A stretch of DNA of 64,000 bases. It comes from Sipunculus nudus (taxonomy: Eukaryota > Annelida > Sipuncula > Golfingiida > Sipunculidae). The stretch spans positions 58,020,300-58,084,299 of the forward strand of contig CM049314.1 in the NCBI GenBank assembly GCA_026874595.1, read 5' to 3'. Below, one piece after another: positions 24,545 through 37,866 of the stretch; the stretch's first letter is position 1; the number at the start of each line of letters is the position of its first letter. The notes under the pieces were generated by a model that saw only the letters and a program-made list of their open reading frames with translations, was not told the origin of the DNA and did not search any database. The position numbers and the translations under genes were made by a program.

Positions 24545-25765
24545 CCAAAGTACACACAATTAGTTTGATCAGCTAAACTCATTTTCCTACTTGACATTAA
24601 GGGAGGCCCATGAAAAATATCTTTTGAAACCTGAAATTTGGTCTCTTTTACCCATATCTTCCGAGCTTTGGGGCTCAGAAGTACCCCCAGAATCATTAAA
24701 CATTTGATACAAAAGCTCCAAAAACTAATGCATTGATTACCATGTTTCTTTGCATGCATATTGATCCTGGACTGTTTCATCATTTTGAAAAACTAGTGAC
24801 GCCACTTTTTTTTCGAAATTTTACGCATTTTGTTCTCTATATTTGAGACCTTTAAAGATGTTGTCATCCGTTATCAGGGCACAAATCGTAACCACTCGAC
24901 CTGAAATCTTCTTACCTGATATTCTTCGAGGTCCATGAAACGTCTCTTTGGATACCTGAAATTATGTCTCTCACACCCATACTCTCCGAGCTATTGGACT
25001 TAAAAGTACCCCCATAAATAATTGAAAAAATTATACCAAATCATATCTATTGGACCCAGAACCTTCTTACAGGATATCCTGAGAGTTCCACAAAAGTTCT
25101 CATCAGAAACCTGAAATTAGGTCTCTGTTACCCATATCCTCGACTTATGGGGCCCAGAATTACCCCCAAGAATAATTAAAACTTTGAATGATTTTCAAGC
25201 TCCTGTTACTGAACAACTAATCGTAGAATACCGTGATTCTTTTCATAGCTTTTGAGCTTATGTATACCCCTAAAATAACTAGATATTTTATAACAAAGCA
25301 GGGCACAAATTATAACCATTGGCCCAAAATATTCTTACTTGACATCCAGGGAGGTCCACGAGAATTCTCCTTAGAAACATGAAATGAGGTCTCGTTACCA
25401 TTATTCTCTGAGCTATGGGGTTTATAAGCACCCCGAAGAATTATTGAAAATTTGATACTAATTTGATATTCTTAAGAGTTCCTCAAAATTTCTATTCAGA
25501 AACCTGAAATTAGGTACCTGAGACCTATATTCTCCGAGTAACGGGGCATAATTTTCAGAAATAATGCAAAGTACACACAAATTGCCAGATTCCTTTGGAA
25601 CGGCTGAATGGATGGTCGTCAAAGGTGGTGTGCTTATGGGTCTTGATGAACTTAAGCTAATATGCAAGAACGATGATGCCACCTACATTATAATAATAAG
25701 TTCCCTGTGCAAAATCATTTTGTCAACAAGTCAGTCGGCTGAGCTTCATGACCCATGGGTCACTT
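24545..25765 (+). repeat. Dispersed mosaic repeat, second copy
   Basis: About six degenerate units share GAAACCTGAAATTAGGTCTC, an ATATTCTCCGAGCTATGGGG-type word and GTACCCCC. The right edge has GGCTGAGCTTCATGACCCAT, equivalent to the palindromic end at 5.08 kb. The open frames inside it are by-products. Confidence 0.65.
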
Positions 25766-25769
25766 GCTA

Positions 25770-27470
25770 ATTAGGGCAACTAGAAAACAAAATAAAATCA
25801 ATGTTCCTCATAACAAACAAGATCGACAGGAAGTATGAATAAGAATAAAACCAGGAAATTTTCAAATTATCTTAACATTGTTGATTTAATATGAAATAAG
25901 CCTTAATCGTGACGGGAAGTTTATTGTAATAACAACTACAGTTTCGGTCATAAAGTTAACACAAATCAATGTATCTGTAGCATCTAATGATAACGTATCG
26001 CAGTATCACAGAGAGCATATATGTCCATCTAATTAATCACTTTCAGTATTGTATTTAATTCAAGTTCTATCTCTATCAACCTTGCACAGGCAACTACAGC
26101 AAAGCCGGGGCACGAACCCGGGTCGCTAAAGGAGACAGCTGAGCGTTTTACCACTTTGTAGTTAACTTAGACTTTATTAAATTTGTATTGTTCATTCGTA
26201 CTTATTGGCGAGAACGTTATAATGTGGGCCTTACACAGTTTTCATCTATCAATTCATGATATACCTGATTCAACTGAAATGCTTAAATATTCCTGTTATT
26301 TTAACGTCTGTGCAGAGCTTTTACACCATTTCGTCTAAATAGGAAGTTGATTGCAACATGAAATGAAATCTGTGCTTTTAAATCCGAAATTAAATCCCTT
26401 TAGATTTTATAGATAAATTTCATATGTAGCATACTTCGTTCACGATTCTCTAATTCAATCATTGCGCATGCCAAAAAATCTGTTTAAATGGTAAGAGAAA
26501 CTAAAACTCAAAAAAAGATATGAATAAAGGTTATTCCATAGGGTTTGGCGTAGCATAATTACTACAGCAAATGGGCTGCATCTAACTTAAAGCAAGCTGT
26601 CACCTAAGCAAGCACTGCTGTTGCTGTGGCCGCAATATGGTGTATGCCTACGCAAGTCGTATTGGAACTGATGGGGCTGCCTGCCTCATCATTCACAAGC
26701 GGTCACATCTGCATGGTCAGTATGATATATGTTAAAATTGTAATATATCAGGTATAGATGTCATAACCAGACCGGTTGGGTTTACAGTGAAGACCGGTGA
26801 ATTGAAATATATGGCCGGACCATTATGTCTTTCTTAAACCGAATTAAAAAAGAAAATGAGGAAAACCAAGGAATCGATGGCATTCTATAGGCTTGCTTAG
26901 TGTATAGTTTGAAGTGCCATATGGAATGTCAAGATAATCATGACATAAAGGGTCCGGAGTACCACTCCTTTCCATTAATCAAGCCTGAGGACAAGGGCTT
27001 CGAGATATAGAGTGCCATGTAAGTTACCGTGATTATAGCCTTAATTATATTATTAAGAGCCGTCAAGGCATATTCTTATCTTATTAATCTCAAAAAGGGA
27101 ATATTTAAAACATGTAATGCAATATGTCACTGAGACATATCAAGCACGAAAGACATTTCTTATACACTCACTAGTAAAAAATAAATAGAACCGAAAATTG
27201 CATTCACTGTAATTTCATATTTTATTCTAACAACTCAATATTATAGAATGACAGATCAGTGAAGCAAGTCACTATTCTCCTTAGTACACCGGATAAACAC
27301 GACCAGTTAAAACGATTATCAGGTCCAATGTTTAAAGTTCCATGTTTATGTGTAAAAGTTTAACTTCATAGACTTATTTTGAATTAGGGGAAATAAAAAA
27401 TATTTTTATCTTTCACAAGTATTAAACATAGGTGAGTTAGCAAGGAAGGAACGCTTTTATCAACAATCTC
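25770..27470. other. Mostly unannotated; one SINE-like patch
   Basis: AT-rich non-coding DNA. At about 26095-26165 (minus strand) the words AGTGGTAAAACGCTCAGCTG and CCCGGGTTCGTGCCCCGG resemble the D-side and B-box of a tRNA-derived SINE. No full tRNA fold is possible, so no tRNA gene is called. Confidence 0.4.
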
Positions 27471-27474
27471 CATT

Positions 27475-28578
27475 TTAGCAAGTGTTGCCGCTGCCCAGGG
27501 TGCAAGAACAAGGGTTGTTGCGGCATTCATCTCTGAACTCGTACAAAAAGTTGTCACCCTTCTCACTTGCTAGAAGGGCTATCACTTCGGCATGGTCATT
27601 GTGGAATTTCATGACCTTGATGTGAAAATGACCATTAGTATCATACACAGTGCGCACCTATAAGAGAAAATAATCATTCTATCAGGTTATATCAAAATAA
27701 AAATCAAGGTGGTCATAGACGGAACGACGAAACTCAATGTATGTCAACGATCAATCGATTTTAAAAAAGTGCAGACAGACATGATATTAAAGAAGAAGGC
27801 CCATTATTCACACACGAGAAAACAGAAGAATTATCCATATTCTCATAGCAAAATGGGTTTTAATTCTGGATTATTCATTTCCTTAAATTTTAACGAACTG
27901 GCTTTCTTAAATAAATTGTTGGAGAAACGCTGTTTTAAATAGAAAATTTAAATTCGTTTTAAAGAAAAAACCTGACACTTTTTCATGGTTAGTAAAGTAA
28001 ATAAAAGAATTGCAATTAACGTGAACTTAATGTGTTTAATATAACTTTGTTTATCGCTCGTGTCCGGAAAGTATGTGACATTACATATAGTAGTACCGTT
28101 TGTTTATTCGTTTTTGACACTAGTGATGATTATGTTTTCAAATTTTCACTTGCCTTGATCAGATACATTGTGTCTATTCCCATCTGTTTCACTCTGTAGC
28201 TGATTGGAACAAAATTTGCCAAGCATCCATACTTCCTTTCTATTTGAGGCCGTATCTGGAACGAAAGGGATACTTTTAGTACAAATGCTTTAATTCCTAA
28301 ACATACCATGAGTATAATGCAGGGAAGTGGATTAATTTGTATTGCTTAAATACTAGTTGATTCTGTCCTTGCGAAAGAGACGTAGACTGTCACAGTTTAC
28401 TCGATCCAACATGAATTATAAACGTGGAACGTATCCTTTATGTCTACAATTATTCATCCATGTAATGGATTAAGAATAAAAGGAATAGCAATACTGTTAC
28501 CTTGTAACAGAGATATTTCAGGATGCTGTTTGGGCACCTTGGTTGTGACCAAATGTTTTCATCTCCACAACAGAGCAT
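27475..28578 (-). CDS. Stefin-like cystatin, paralogue B (3 exons)
   Basis: Exons 28578-28501, 28255-28154 and 27657-27475 join in phase 0 into 120 residues. Exon lengths 78 and 102 bp equal those of paralogue A, and the proteins align throughout (MLCC start, IRPQIERKYG, MYLIK, GHFHIKVMKFHNDHAEVIA). The QVVAG loop position reads QMGID, so the inhibitory wedge is lost here too. The second intron uses a GC donor (AAG|GCAAGT), a known minority class, and an ordinary AG acceptor. The C-terminus is cysteine-bearing (CRNNPCSC and a final C). Shared exon sizes and phases with A show gene duplication. It may act as a non-inhibitory or altered-specificity cystatin; that is inference. Confidence 0.7.
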
Positions 28579-28599
28579 GGCCGGTATCTTCGGATCTCA

Positions 28600-31500
28600 G
28601 TTAACTTTCAGCTCAGTCAAGTTGGTATGTCAAAATACTGAGGATACAGGCTTCATATATCATTGAAGGTGTTTAACATTGAAGAAATATCATTGATTGA
28701 CTTTTGAACTCTGAGGGTTCGGAACGCTTTCGCTTCGAAGCAAGCCGAAGGAAATCTTATTGCGACTATTACTGGTAAAAATCTGATTTAACAATTTAAC
28801 CGGCTACGGTCATTACGATCAGGTTTCCAGAGAACGCTGAGGGGCAGCTGCTGCGGGTAACCTCAATGACTTAAAGGCCTGTTGCTGTTTCCATTTTCAA
28901 AATGCTAATAGTTTTCACTTTCGCTTTTCAGATTTCGCAGCGACTCAGATTAGGACAATGAGGAGCCCCCGCCCCCCTCCCCCCCCCCTTTCACCGTGAC
29001 CGCTTTGCCTTAACGCTTTCCAGCCTAGGCATCCGCCTCGCATACAGACAAAATCGCACTCCCCCCTCATTCAAATTATATTACTCTTTCAGCCTGCATA
29101 ACACCACCGATTTGTAAGTTGCCTCTGCCCCACCTCGCAAGTAAATATTTTAATGTTTTTAGATAATAATAATAATATAAAATTAAAATAAAACAGTATT
29201 TATAAATAGTATTTATAATAATTCTCCGACAGTGGGACTCGCATATTCTTAAGATAATCTTAATCTCTCACCGTCTCACTGCATTATAGATGTAAGCACA
29301 GAGAGTGTACTAAATATTCTGTGCTTGGCGTTATGTTTGCGAGGTTAAATGTTGGCAGTTTTTTTACTTTATAACGTTCGAAGAAGCTTCCAGGTTCTTA
29401 CACTCATTCCTTATAGGGCATATTTAAATACGAATTATTTCATCGCTAGCAGGACAAGGATTGGACGTTCATTATTCACATTTAGTGTGAAACTATATTT
29501 GTATTTGAATTTTGTTGTATTAATAATATCATTCTTTGATTTTCAGAGAAAACTTACCTTTCAACTTCCGATGCTTCATCCATGGATAACGGATACTTGA
29601 GACGCAAATGAGAGTACTGTATAAAGGCTATGCACCAGTGTTGAAGTGGCCTTTTCTTCGCGATTCACGGAGTTTCCAATTCCGCCAGAAATTTTCTTTC
29701 ACGAAAAATCAAGAATTAAAAAAATCAAGAAAAATAAATAAAAAATAGTATTGAATTCATAAACTCACAAAAGACATAAATAGCCAATAATTCAAATGTA
29801 TTCTAACTGTATTCATTATTACTGAGAGGATGGTCACCGAGAGCTTTCTATTATTGTTGTAAAAATTTCTTATGTTTAAAGTGAACTAATAATTGTGTAA
29901 GAGAAATATACACTTGAGCCTTTGCTCTGTGCTTAAAGCAGAGACGCTTAAGAAAGTAAATCATAACTATACCATTGTAAATAAACACAAGAATTCACCG
30001 GAGGGAGACGACATAAGGAAACCTAATCATAAATTAAGGTATTAATCTGCTCTAATAATGTACCCTGCTACAATCATTAACTCGGTGCATAACGGAGAAC
30101 GTCGAAGGTCAGCTCGTACGGGTTATTTATTTTACTGTAACAGTTGCTGTATTCATTTTCAGAATGTTTACTGTGCGTTTTCACTTTCACTTTGCGTGAG
30201 CTGTTCCAGCATTGAGTACAGGTTAGGACCACTCACAAAAACAAAGATATTAAAAGGGAATAAAGCTACTCACTACGAAACAGTTAACATATACATTCCA
30301 TAATTAGTGAAATAGATATTAGATAAACGTAATAATAAATATATAGTATATAAAATAATTTTCTATATTTATTCAAACAACATAAGCTTGATATATAAGC
30401 TAATCAGCCTGTCCAGCCCCGCAAATACAGCCTGCTCTGTGTAGAGCAGGCATCATCTAATACAGATGAAAAACTTAATAGATGTCATGAGTAGTTATCT
30501 GTTTGGTTACTGAGTAGACTGGGCCCAAGAATATGCACATCTGATGTACACAGTGGTGATTGTAATTTATAAACCTTATTTCTGTACCAATTTGTATCAA
30601 GAACATTTTGTTATCAAGAATATCTGTTAATTTGTTTTCAAAAGAAAACAAGTTGAAATATTTAAACATATATATGCGCAAACAAAGATACCAGAACATT
30701 TTTTAAAATCTAACCGACTTTCCTACAATACGTGTCTCTAACACGTATGATATACACTTCGGATAGAGCAACCAAGCTGACGCTGAACTACTTTGTACTT
30801 TTTAATTGTTTTTTTTTTGGGCTGCTGATTTAAGCCATAAAGGAAGAAAGCATCCAATGTGTCAGTTTCGGTTTAATATGCTGCCGTAAGGGGGCTTTGT
30901 TGAATGTATTTGTTTTCATTGTGAAACAGGTTTTGCACATACATGATTAAACAAAGTGATTTTCAATATGGAAAATGCGCTGAGGCTTCTCATATATAGA
31001 CATAAGTTTGCAAATAAATTATTTATATTGTACATATAATTAAACGACATTGGATAACCATGATGAGATAAACATTTGGTACTGCGAATGTAAATTGAAG
31101 TTTAGGTCTTATAATATCATCAATGAAACTCTCATCCGACACCTATTTATACAGCTCTGTTTATTTTGGTATAATCCTTGGCATCCTTTGGAGCATATAA
31201 TTATATCAGGTCAAACAAACGTATTCCAAATCTCATTATATTATCATATAACATAATTGCCTATGAAAAAATATTTATACAGATTTTACAATAAAATGAG
31301 CCCAATTCATGGAGGAAAAACATTTTCACTCCATCTATTTTCCCACCAAAAAAAAAACACGAGGATGTGTGATTTGTTCAACAACTATTGGCACATCTAT
31401 GAGCACTGTCAACTCGGCAGTGACGTTACACACAAATATTTTCTTTCAGAAACAGTCTTTATGCATGCCTGCATGTTGAATATAAGCTGAAGTCATGGAC

Positions 31501-32380
31501 GCACTTACTGTATATAAACATAGCTTTGATTTCCCCAATAGCCTCCAGGGGGGGGGGGTGAAACTCGAGACGTTCAGGTACTGAGAAATGGGTACCTATA
31601 AGTTTACGAATCAGGCGAGAGATGGCGCTGGCAAAAGTTTTATAAATTACGTGGCCATCGATTGATGCACGTGCGAAGCCCCCTCCTGAAAAAGATCATC
31701 GTCTGTGACAGTAATAACATATATGACACTGACATCCAGTCACAGGTGTTACTGTGCTTACAAATAATATCCCCTTTACTGATATTGTATTCTCTCAAAT
31801 GTCGGATGAATTATATACAAAGAACGAGCACATCTTGTCACTAAGCAGGCAAAGAATGATGATATTAACATGGAAAATGAGTAAACGTTCATTAACGTTG
31901 AGATATTTTAACATTTAAATCTACCAAGCCGATATACGACCTTTAATCCACAAACAAGTCCTTTTATCACCAGTATGAGCAGCCACGGTCGAGGTAAAGT
32001 ATATATGTAAATGAAATATGCATAGTCATGTTCATACCGAAATACCACATATGTCTCGTACAGGTGTTCTAATTTTAGTTGACACACCGGAAGGGGGGGG
32101 GGGGTAACTTTGGTAGCCGGATCGACGAATTAAGAAAGGCTAGTAAAATAAAGGGAAAAAGATTAATTTACATTCATTTATAAATGTATCAAAAGTCAAT
32201 ATTTAAAATTAAATGCATAAATATTCTTAATAAGGTAGACGTAGCTTTCGCAAGGTTCGCTTACGACGTCAGCAGTGTTAGCTTACTTGAGGAAAATGAG
32301 GACGTGGAAATGAGGAAGAGACCTTACCGTTCCCGCACGTCGGCCGCAGAAGTATCCCTGCGGTTTCAGAAACCGAATGA
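28600..32380. other. No gene seen
   Basis: Open frames here are short, of low-complexity composition, and have no linked exons. C-rich (28967-28990) and G-rich (31548-31557) runs occur. A C/T-rich stretch at 28960-29130 has no protein motif. Confidence 0.45.
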
Positions 32381-32585
32381 CAATCTACGGTGTGCGGTGA
32401 TCGCAGCGGGTTCTGACCGAGGCCTAAGTATTCCTGCGGTCCCGTATACCGTACAGTACTCTACGGTGTGCGGTGATCGCAGCGGGTTCTGACCGAGGCT
32501 TAAGTATTCCTACGGTCCCGCATACCGTACGGTACTCTACGGTGTGCGGTGATCGCAGCCGGTTCTGACCGAGGCTTAACATGTA
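32380..32585 (+). repeat. 76-bp tandem repeat, about 2.7 copies
   Basis: The word TGTGCGGTGATCGCAGC occurs at 32391, 32467 and 32543, exactly 76 bp apart, with only a few substitutions between units. The sequence is GC-rich against an AT-rich background. Confidence 0.85.
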
Positions 32586-33936
32586 CTGTAAAATATTTCC
32601 GAGAAATATTCCTTCCCAATCAAATGTATAGTAACCGTGCAAGGCTGGTTCAATTTCCGTACACAACCGAATCAAGATGAAGAGCAATATTTCCTGACGT
32701 GCATATACCTAATGTCACTGTTCATGAAATCATCCATTGAACGATGGACATGCACGGAGATCGTGTGGCATGTTAAGCATTTTAATGTGAAACTGTAAAC
32801 ACGAGCTAAATAGTTTGTTTATAAGCTACTCTATTTACTCTATTTACAGTTGCATAATTTCACGTTGTTACATTTTTTGGTTGAATGATGTGTCTGAACA
32901 GAGGAGTCCATAAATTTATTGAAGAGTTTATGGTAAAACAGATAAAGCTGAGAAACTTCAGGTTTCATTAAATTAAAAATTTAAAATTATGAATTAATAT
33001 AATTGTAAGATTCTTTAAAGATAAGATTCAGTCCTTTACAAGGAAACGACCAATACACGTACAACGTTGCCCCAGATTTAGTACGGTTTTTACTACTTTA
33101 TAGGTGAATGGTCTCACCCATTAGTTCATCACGTATAAGGAAACCAAGAAGCTTGTACTATGCCTGGCATCGTCCATACTTGCATTTGGATTAAAGAAAG
33201 GAGAAACGCTGGCCTTTTTTTCTCCCTAACTGGCCGTTGTATGTAATTTTTATATTTGGTGCCATGTGCCTTGGAGTCCAGATCACTGTTGTCAGTCCTT
33301 TGTATTTGAATTGTATGTTACCTAGACCAATTATGCTACGAAAAAATGTCCGATTAACATCTCTTTAATATAATTCCTTCGTTTGCTATGGAATATCGCA
33401 GGAACAAATCCGTGGTTTAGATTATGGTTTTTACCCTGTCGGTTGTCGCTATTAAGGAGGTGTTAACTCATTCAGGTAATTTTAAAATATGGTCTTTGTA
33501 TTCAGAATCGATTTACATTGAGGCGTTTTCATCTTCTACATTTTGTTTTCATTGTCCTTGGAGATGAAATATGCAGGCAGTTAAATGACTCTGGAGCCAC
33601 CTTTATGTTCACATCCTCTGACCTGGCAGAAACGAAGGGAAATCCCTACGGGTAATCTTAACGTAACGTATCTCTAATTTAAATAATATCGTAAAAACCC
33701 TGCAAAGATGTTCACTCTTCTCTTTTACCTTATGAAAATTATAAAACTATTAAAAAACTTGTTTTGCGAATCCTTTCGAATCTTGTTACAATAGTTTGAT
33801 TATTTTATCTTCAGAATCATAATTATCTCATAATAATCATAAAAATCATAGGCTATCTTATAAAATAATATATTTTAGAAGTTTTGATTGTGATATTGTA
33901 ACAATACTAATTCTTATATTGTCAAATGTACTAAAG

Positions 33937-34480
33937 TTCCAATCCCATATAAACATGAACACGGCAGTCCCGGAAAGTGCCGGATCCCGCCGGATCAAGA
34001 TCCGGGGCGATCTGTGCTCATTTTGGGGTTTTCGAGCTTCGACGGTCGTCCAACGACACGGCAGCTACACGGACGAACCCGGACAAACACGGATAACCAA
34101 GGACCGGACAGTACGGCAGAGCGACGGACCAACACGTCAAAGACACGGACAGCCCCGGATGAACACGGACCATCCCGGACTTTCATGAACTCACATGGAC
34201 AATTAAGGCAGAGCTACGGCTGTCCTTGGACCCTCTACACGGCGGCTACACAGACCATCCTTGAGGGCGCCATCTCCCCGGACCGTCACGGACGAACTCG
34301 GCGGGTTTGAATATTCCAAAACTGCCGTGTTGGCCTCCAGGAGACCCAAGGTCCTTCCCGGTCGTTCCCGGACCAACAGGGATCGCCGCGGACCATCTCG
34401 GCGGCTACACGATTCACTCGCGTGATCGTGCCGGATGTGATCCGTGTTGATCCGGCTACTATATGGGACTGGGGCTTAGA
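33937..34480. mobile_element. GGAC-rich element with imperfect inverted ends
   Basis: The left end CAATCCCATATA and the right end TATATGGGACTG are inverted partners (one mismatch). Just inside them, GAACACGG on the left faces CCGTGTTGATCC on the right. The core is built of degenerate ACACGGAC and CCCGGAC words. It lies between two exon remnants of the synthetase pseudogene. No transposase is present, and the open frames are by-products of the repeats. No target duplication was resolved. Confidence 0.45.
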
Positions 34481-35796
34481 AGGCGCATGCGTGCATGAGG
34501 ATGTCCTTGTATTGCGATATGTAAAATATTCTTAATTAACCGGAAATACTTTATTTATTCAGGAGATAATTCTTGTTGGAGAGGCTGCTGGATGCACTTC
34601 CTTTAAGAACATGACAGAATTTGATGGACCATTATTTGACTTCTCAAAGGTACCTTCCAATCCATGCTTTCCTGCCATAGTCTAGTGGGACAACGGGACT
34701 CCTGAAGTGAGTAATGCTGATGCACACCAATATACTCAGCAATATATTACTTACCGCTGGGTTAATATTAATCTGATCTTCAGATAGGATGTTAGTTGAT
34801 CAACGTTTTTGCTTGAAGTGTCTCTTTATGTATTGATTTAATCAGAGCCAGTATGAAAACTGTATGGCATTAATAATGATCATTTACTGTATGATAGCAT
34901 CAATTGATATTTGTACTAATTATGTATTAATCCATGTGTATTACATTAATCAGCATCACTTTTGAGGAAAGACGCAGTGGTTCGCAGGAGGTTTTTCTCG
35001 CGGTGCTTCCATTTATCATATCGGTGGCCTGAGGCAAATATTCATTCATCTAGCGTTTGGAGAAAAACTTGTAACCATGTCCCGTTTTCAATTAACCTAC
35101 ACGTTTCGTGAAGCGAATCGAGAGTTACAAGGTTGTGTACTGAATTATCCTTATGTATTTAAATGCCACATCTAAAAGCATACATTAACACAAGAAAGGT
35201 GCAACATACAACTTGCTTTAACGAGTCTCCTCTGTTACACAAACAAACACCTTTTATCCCCTCGCTAAACATTGACGAAGCCTTTATGGCAACAAACAAC
35301 GATAACACACAGTCGCGCCCACAGCGATTTTGCTGATACACATCAAACCTACATTAATATAAAGGAAGGGACGCTGTTTAACCCCTGAAGCAGAACTGTT
35401 GCATGCAGCTGTTTTAGTACCCTCTGTCAACTTTGAAGTGGACTATATAGTGTTTCCGTCGTTTTCGTTTCACCGCTTTGTCTCAGTGACATCTTATCAG
35501 ACCGAAATTTGCATTGATGTATCCTTACCGAAAGGTGTAATTTACATAGCTTTCTTCGGTATAAATCTATGAAATGTTAACAATTTGTATCTTTCTTGTT
35601 TCTTTCATCCAAATAAGAAATTTGATCATCCTGCCAACACTTGCTTTGTTCTTGCTTCAAAGTCCAAGCTGGTGGATTAACTCGACTTGTCAAGTCTCAG
35701 AGTCGTCGGCTGTGATGGAGCGCGACGTGGGATAGCCCAAGATGAAGCCCTTTCAAAGAAACTGCCAACCTTCGGACAAGGTATCTCAATTATTCT

Positions 35797-35831
<35 letters not shown>

Positions 35832-35840
35832 TAATAATAA
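35797..35840. repeat. (AAT)n microsatellite
   Basis: AAT repeats with interruptions. The minus-strand leucine-rich frame here is an artefact of the repeat. Confidence 0.9.
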
Positions 35841-36933
35841 AATAATAATTAGGAGAAGAAGCAAAAGGAGAAGAAAAAGAAGAAAGTAGTGAGAAACCAC
35901 AATCTTTTTCAGGATCGTAGCAAAATTACATGGCAAGAAAATATTTGTTACATCCCATCCCAGGTCACCTCCAGGACAAAGCCGCAAAATTGTCCTCAAA
36001 TAGCTCTATTTTAATGTAAAAGCCGTGTGTAACTAAAGAATAGAATCCTTTAAAATAAAACCTTGAGACAGATTACCTTAAAATATGAAAACTCTTTCTT
36101 GAGTGTCTCAAATTTCAATGGATTTATTGGATTTTATCTTAACCCTCCAGAAAATTTAATCAAAATCTGCTCAGACCCTTTTGCGTAAACTGCCAACGGG
36201 TAAATTTATATAAATGTTTTACAGAAGTGCAAATAGTTTTAACCATGCTGAACAGATGGCAGCACCTGACAGTTACCGCAAAAAATTCAAATGATTTATG
36301 TCACCCGCTAGAGACACTAGTTGGTACTATGTGACACTATATGTGTTGATTTATCATATCAATAATAAATGATGCTATTGTATTATTACCTTATCAGAGA
36401 GACACACCAAAACCGATCCCATCCAAGCCATGCTTGAGAATATTCATTGACCCAAATTTGAATGATATCGGATAATTATTAGGAAATTTATCGGAAACAA
36501 AAACCTGACCGACAGACAGACATACAGACTGACAGACAGGCGGACAGACTGACAGACAAATCCAAATCGATGTTCTCCGTTCAAAGGAAGCGAGGGACTA
36601 TAACCAGACCTGTAACGTGCATGGTTGCGGGAGGATGATTATCAAACATTGATATGTTCCACAAAGTGTAGCGGATCACAGGTGAGCTGAAGAATAACAG
36701 CGACCGCTAAAAACAATAAAATGTGCCCGGTCGATAGCAGATGGCATAGCTTCCTTTGACTGACAATATATTATTGGTATCCAGATTACCTCCAAATATG
36801 AAAAAAAAAACTGTTGCTTGTGTCGTACACACATCCTGCACAAACTTTCATCAAAATCCAATTATATTATTTTTTGCTGTAAGAAACCGAGTAACCAAAC
36901 GAAACGTCTAACAACTCGCCTCTCGGCGGACAG

Positions 36934-36934
<1 letters not shown>

Positions 36935-36999
<65 letters not shown>

Positions 37000-37000
37000 G
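36935..37000. repeat. (AAT)n-(ATT)n palindromic microsatellite
   Basis: A run of AAT turns into a run of ATT at about 36960, so the tract can fold back on itself as a hairpin. Confidence 0.9.
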
Positions 37001-37792
37001 ATAATTGTTGTAATTATATTATTTACTGGAGCAATATTTTGTTAACGGCCGTAGGATACTCTATTATATCTGAGTAAAACACTATTAAGTGTTCCGGTTC
37101 ATTTTATTTGCCCTTTCATTTGTGTCTTTCAGTTTATGGAATGGCTGAAACAACAACCTTGTGTACAGGCGGTCCCCCGGGAAAGATCAGATTTGGATCC
37201 ATTGGACTTGCAGGGACTAACACTGAGACACAGGTAAACATCTTGTACAAATCTTGTTTTTGAAGGTGTACAATTTCATGGTTGTGTCACCAAATTAGCT
37301 AGGACGCCAGAAGTCACAAGAATTGTAAGTAGAGGCTATCCAGAAGAAAAGTAAAGTTCCATCCATCGCACTTTAGCAGTGACTTGTAATTTTACTTTCA
37401 CACTGTCCAGAGGTTGTCACAATAGGTTTAAATATTACCTTGGTTTTAGTTATGCCCTGTTAGCATGTGAGGAATATTGTGACATGCAATGTCTTCGTGT
37501 ACCCTTTTTAGGGTTCTCCTTTGTTAATTTTCAGATGGCTGTCCTCTTCACTGTTTCAAATTCTGCCAAAACTTTAATAAAGTTATATAATGGATAGTTC
37601 TATTTTGTTCGATGAGTAATAAGATTGCCATGTGAATCTGCACAATCAGGAAACATTTGTTGGTACTGTCTGATAAAGATCGTTGATTCTACAAGCTGGG
37701 ATTCACTAGGACCTAACTAACTGGGAGAACTGCTGGTAGGAGTTCCTCAAGTAATAAGGGTTACTTGAATCGACCTGAGGAAAAAAGGGAAG

Positions 37793-37793
<1 letters not shown>

Positions 37794-37862
<69 letters not shown>
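37794..37862. repeat. (CT)n-(TA)n compound microsatellite
   Basis: A CT run of about 30 bp passes directly into a TA run of about 36 bp. A pogo-like terminus (CAGTATAACC) starts just after it at 37867. Confidence 0.95.

Positions 37863-37866
<4 letters not shown>

Noticed and set aside
26095-26165. tRNA-like boxes on the minus strand
   Set aside because: No acceptor stem or full cloverleaf can be formed, so it is at most a SINE fragment and not a tRNA gene.
34014-34310. 98-residue frame in GGAC-rich DNA
   Set aside because: Several frames are open there only because the DNA is a GC-rich repeat without stops.
35796-35999. Leucine/isoleucine-rich minus-strand frame
   Set aside because: It is a translation of the (AAT)n microsatellite.
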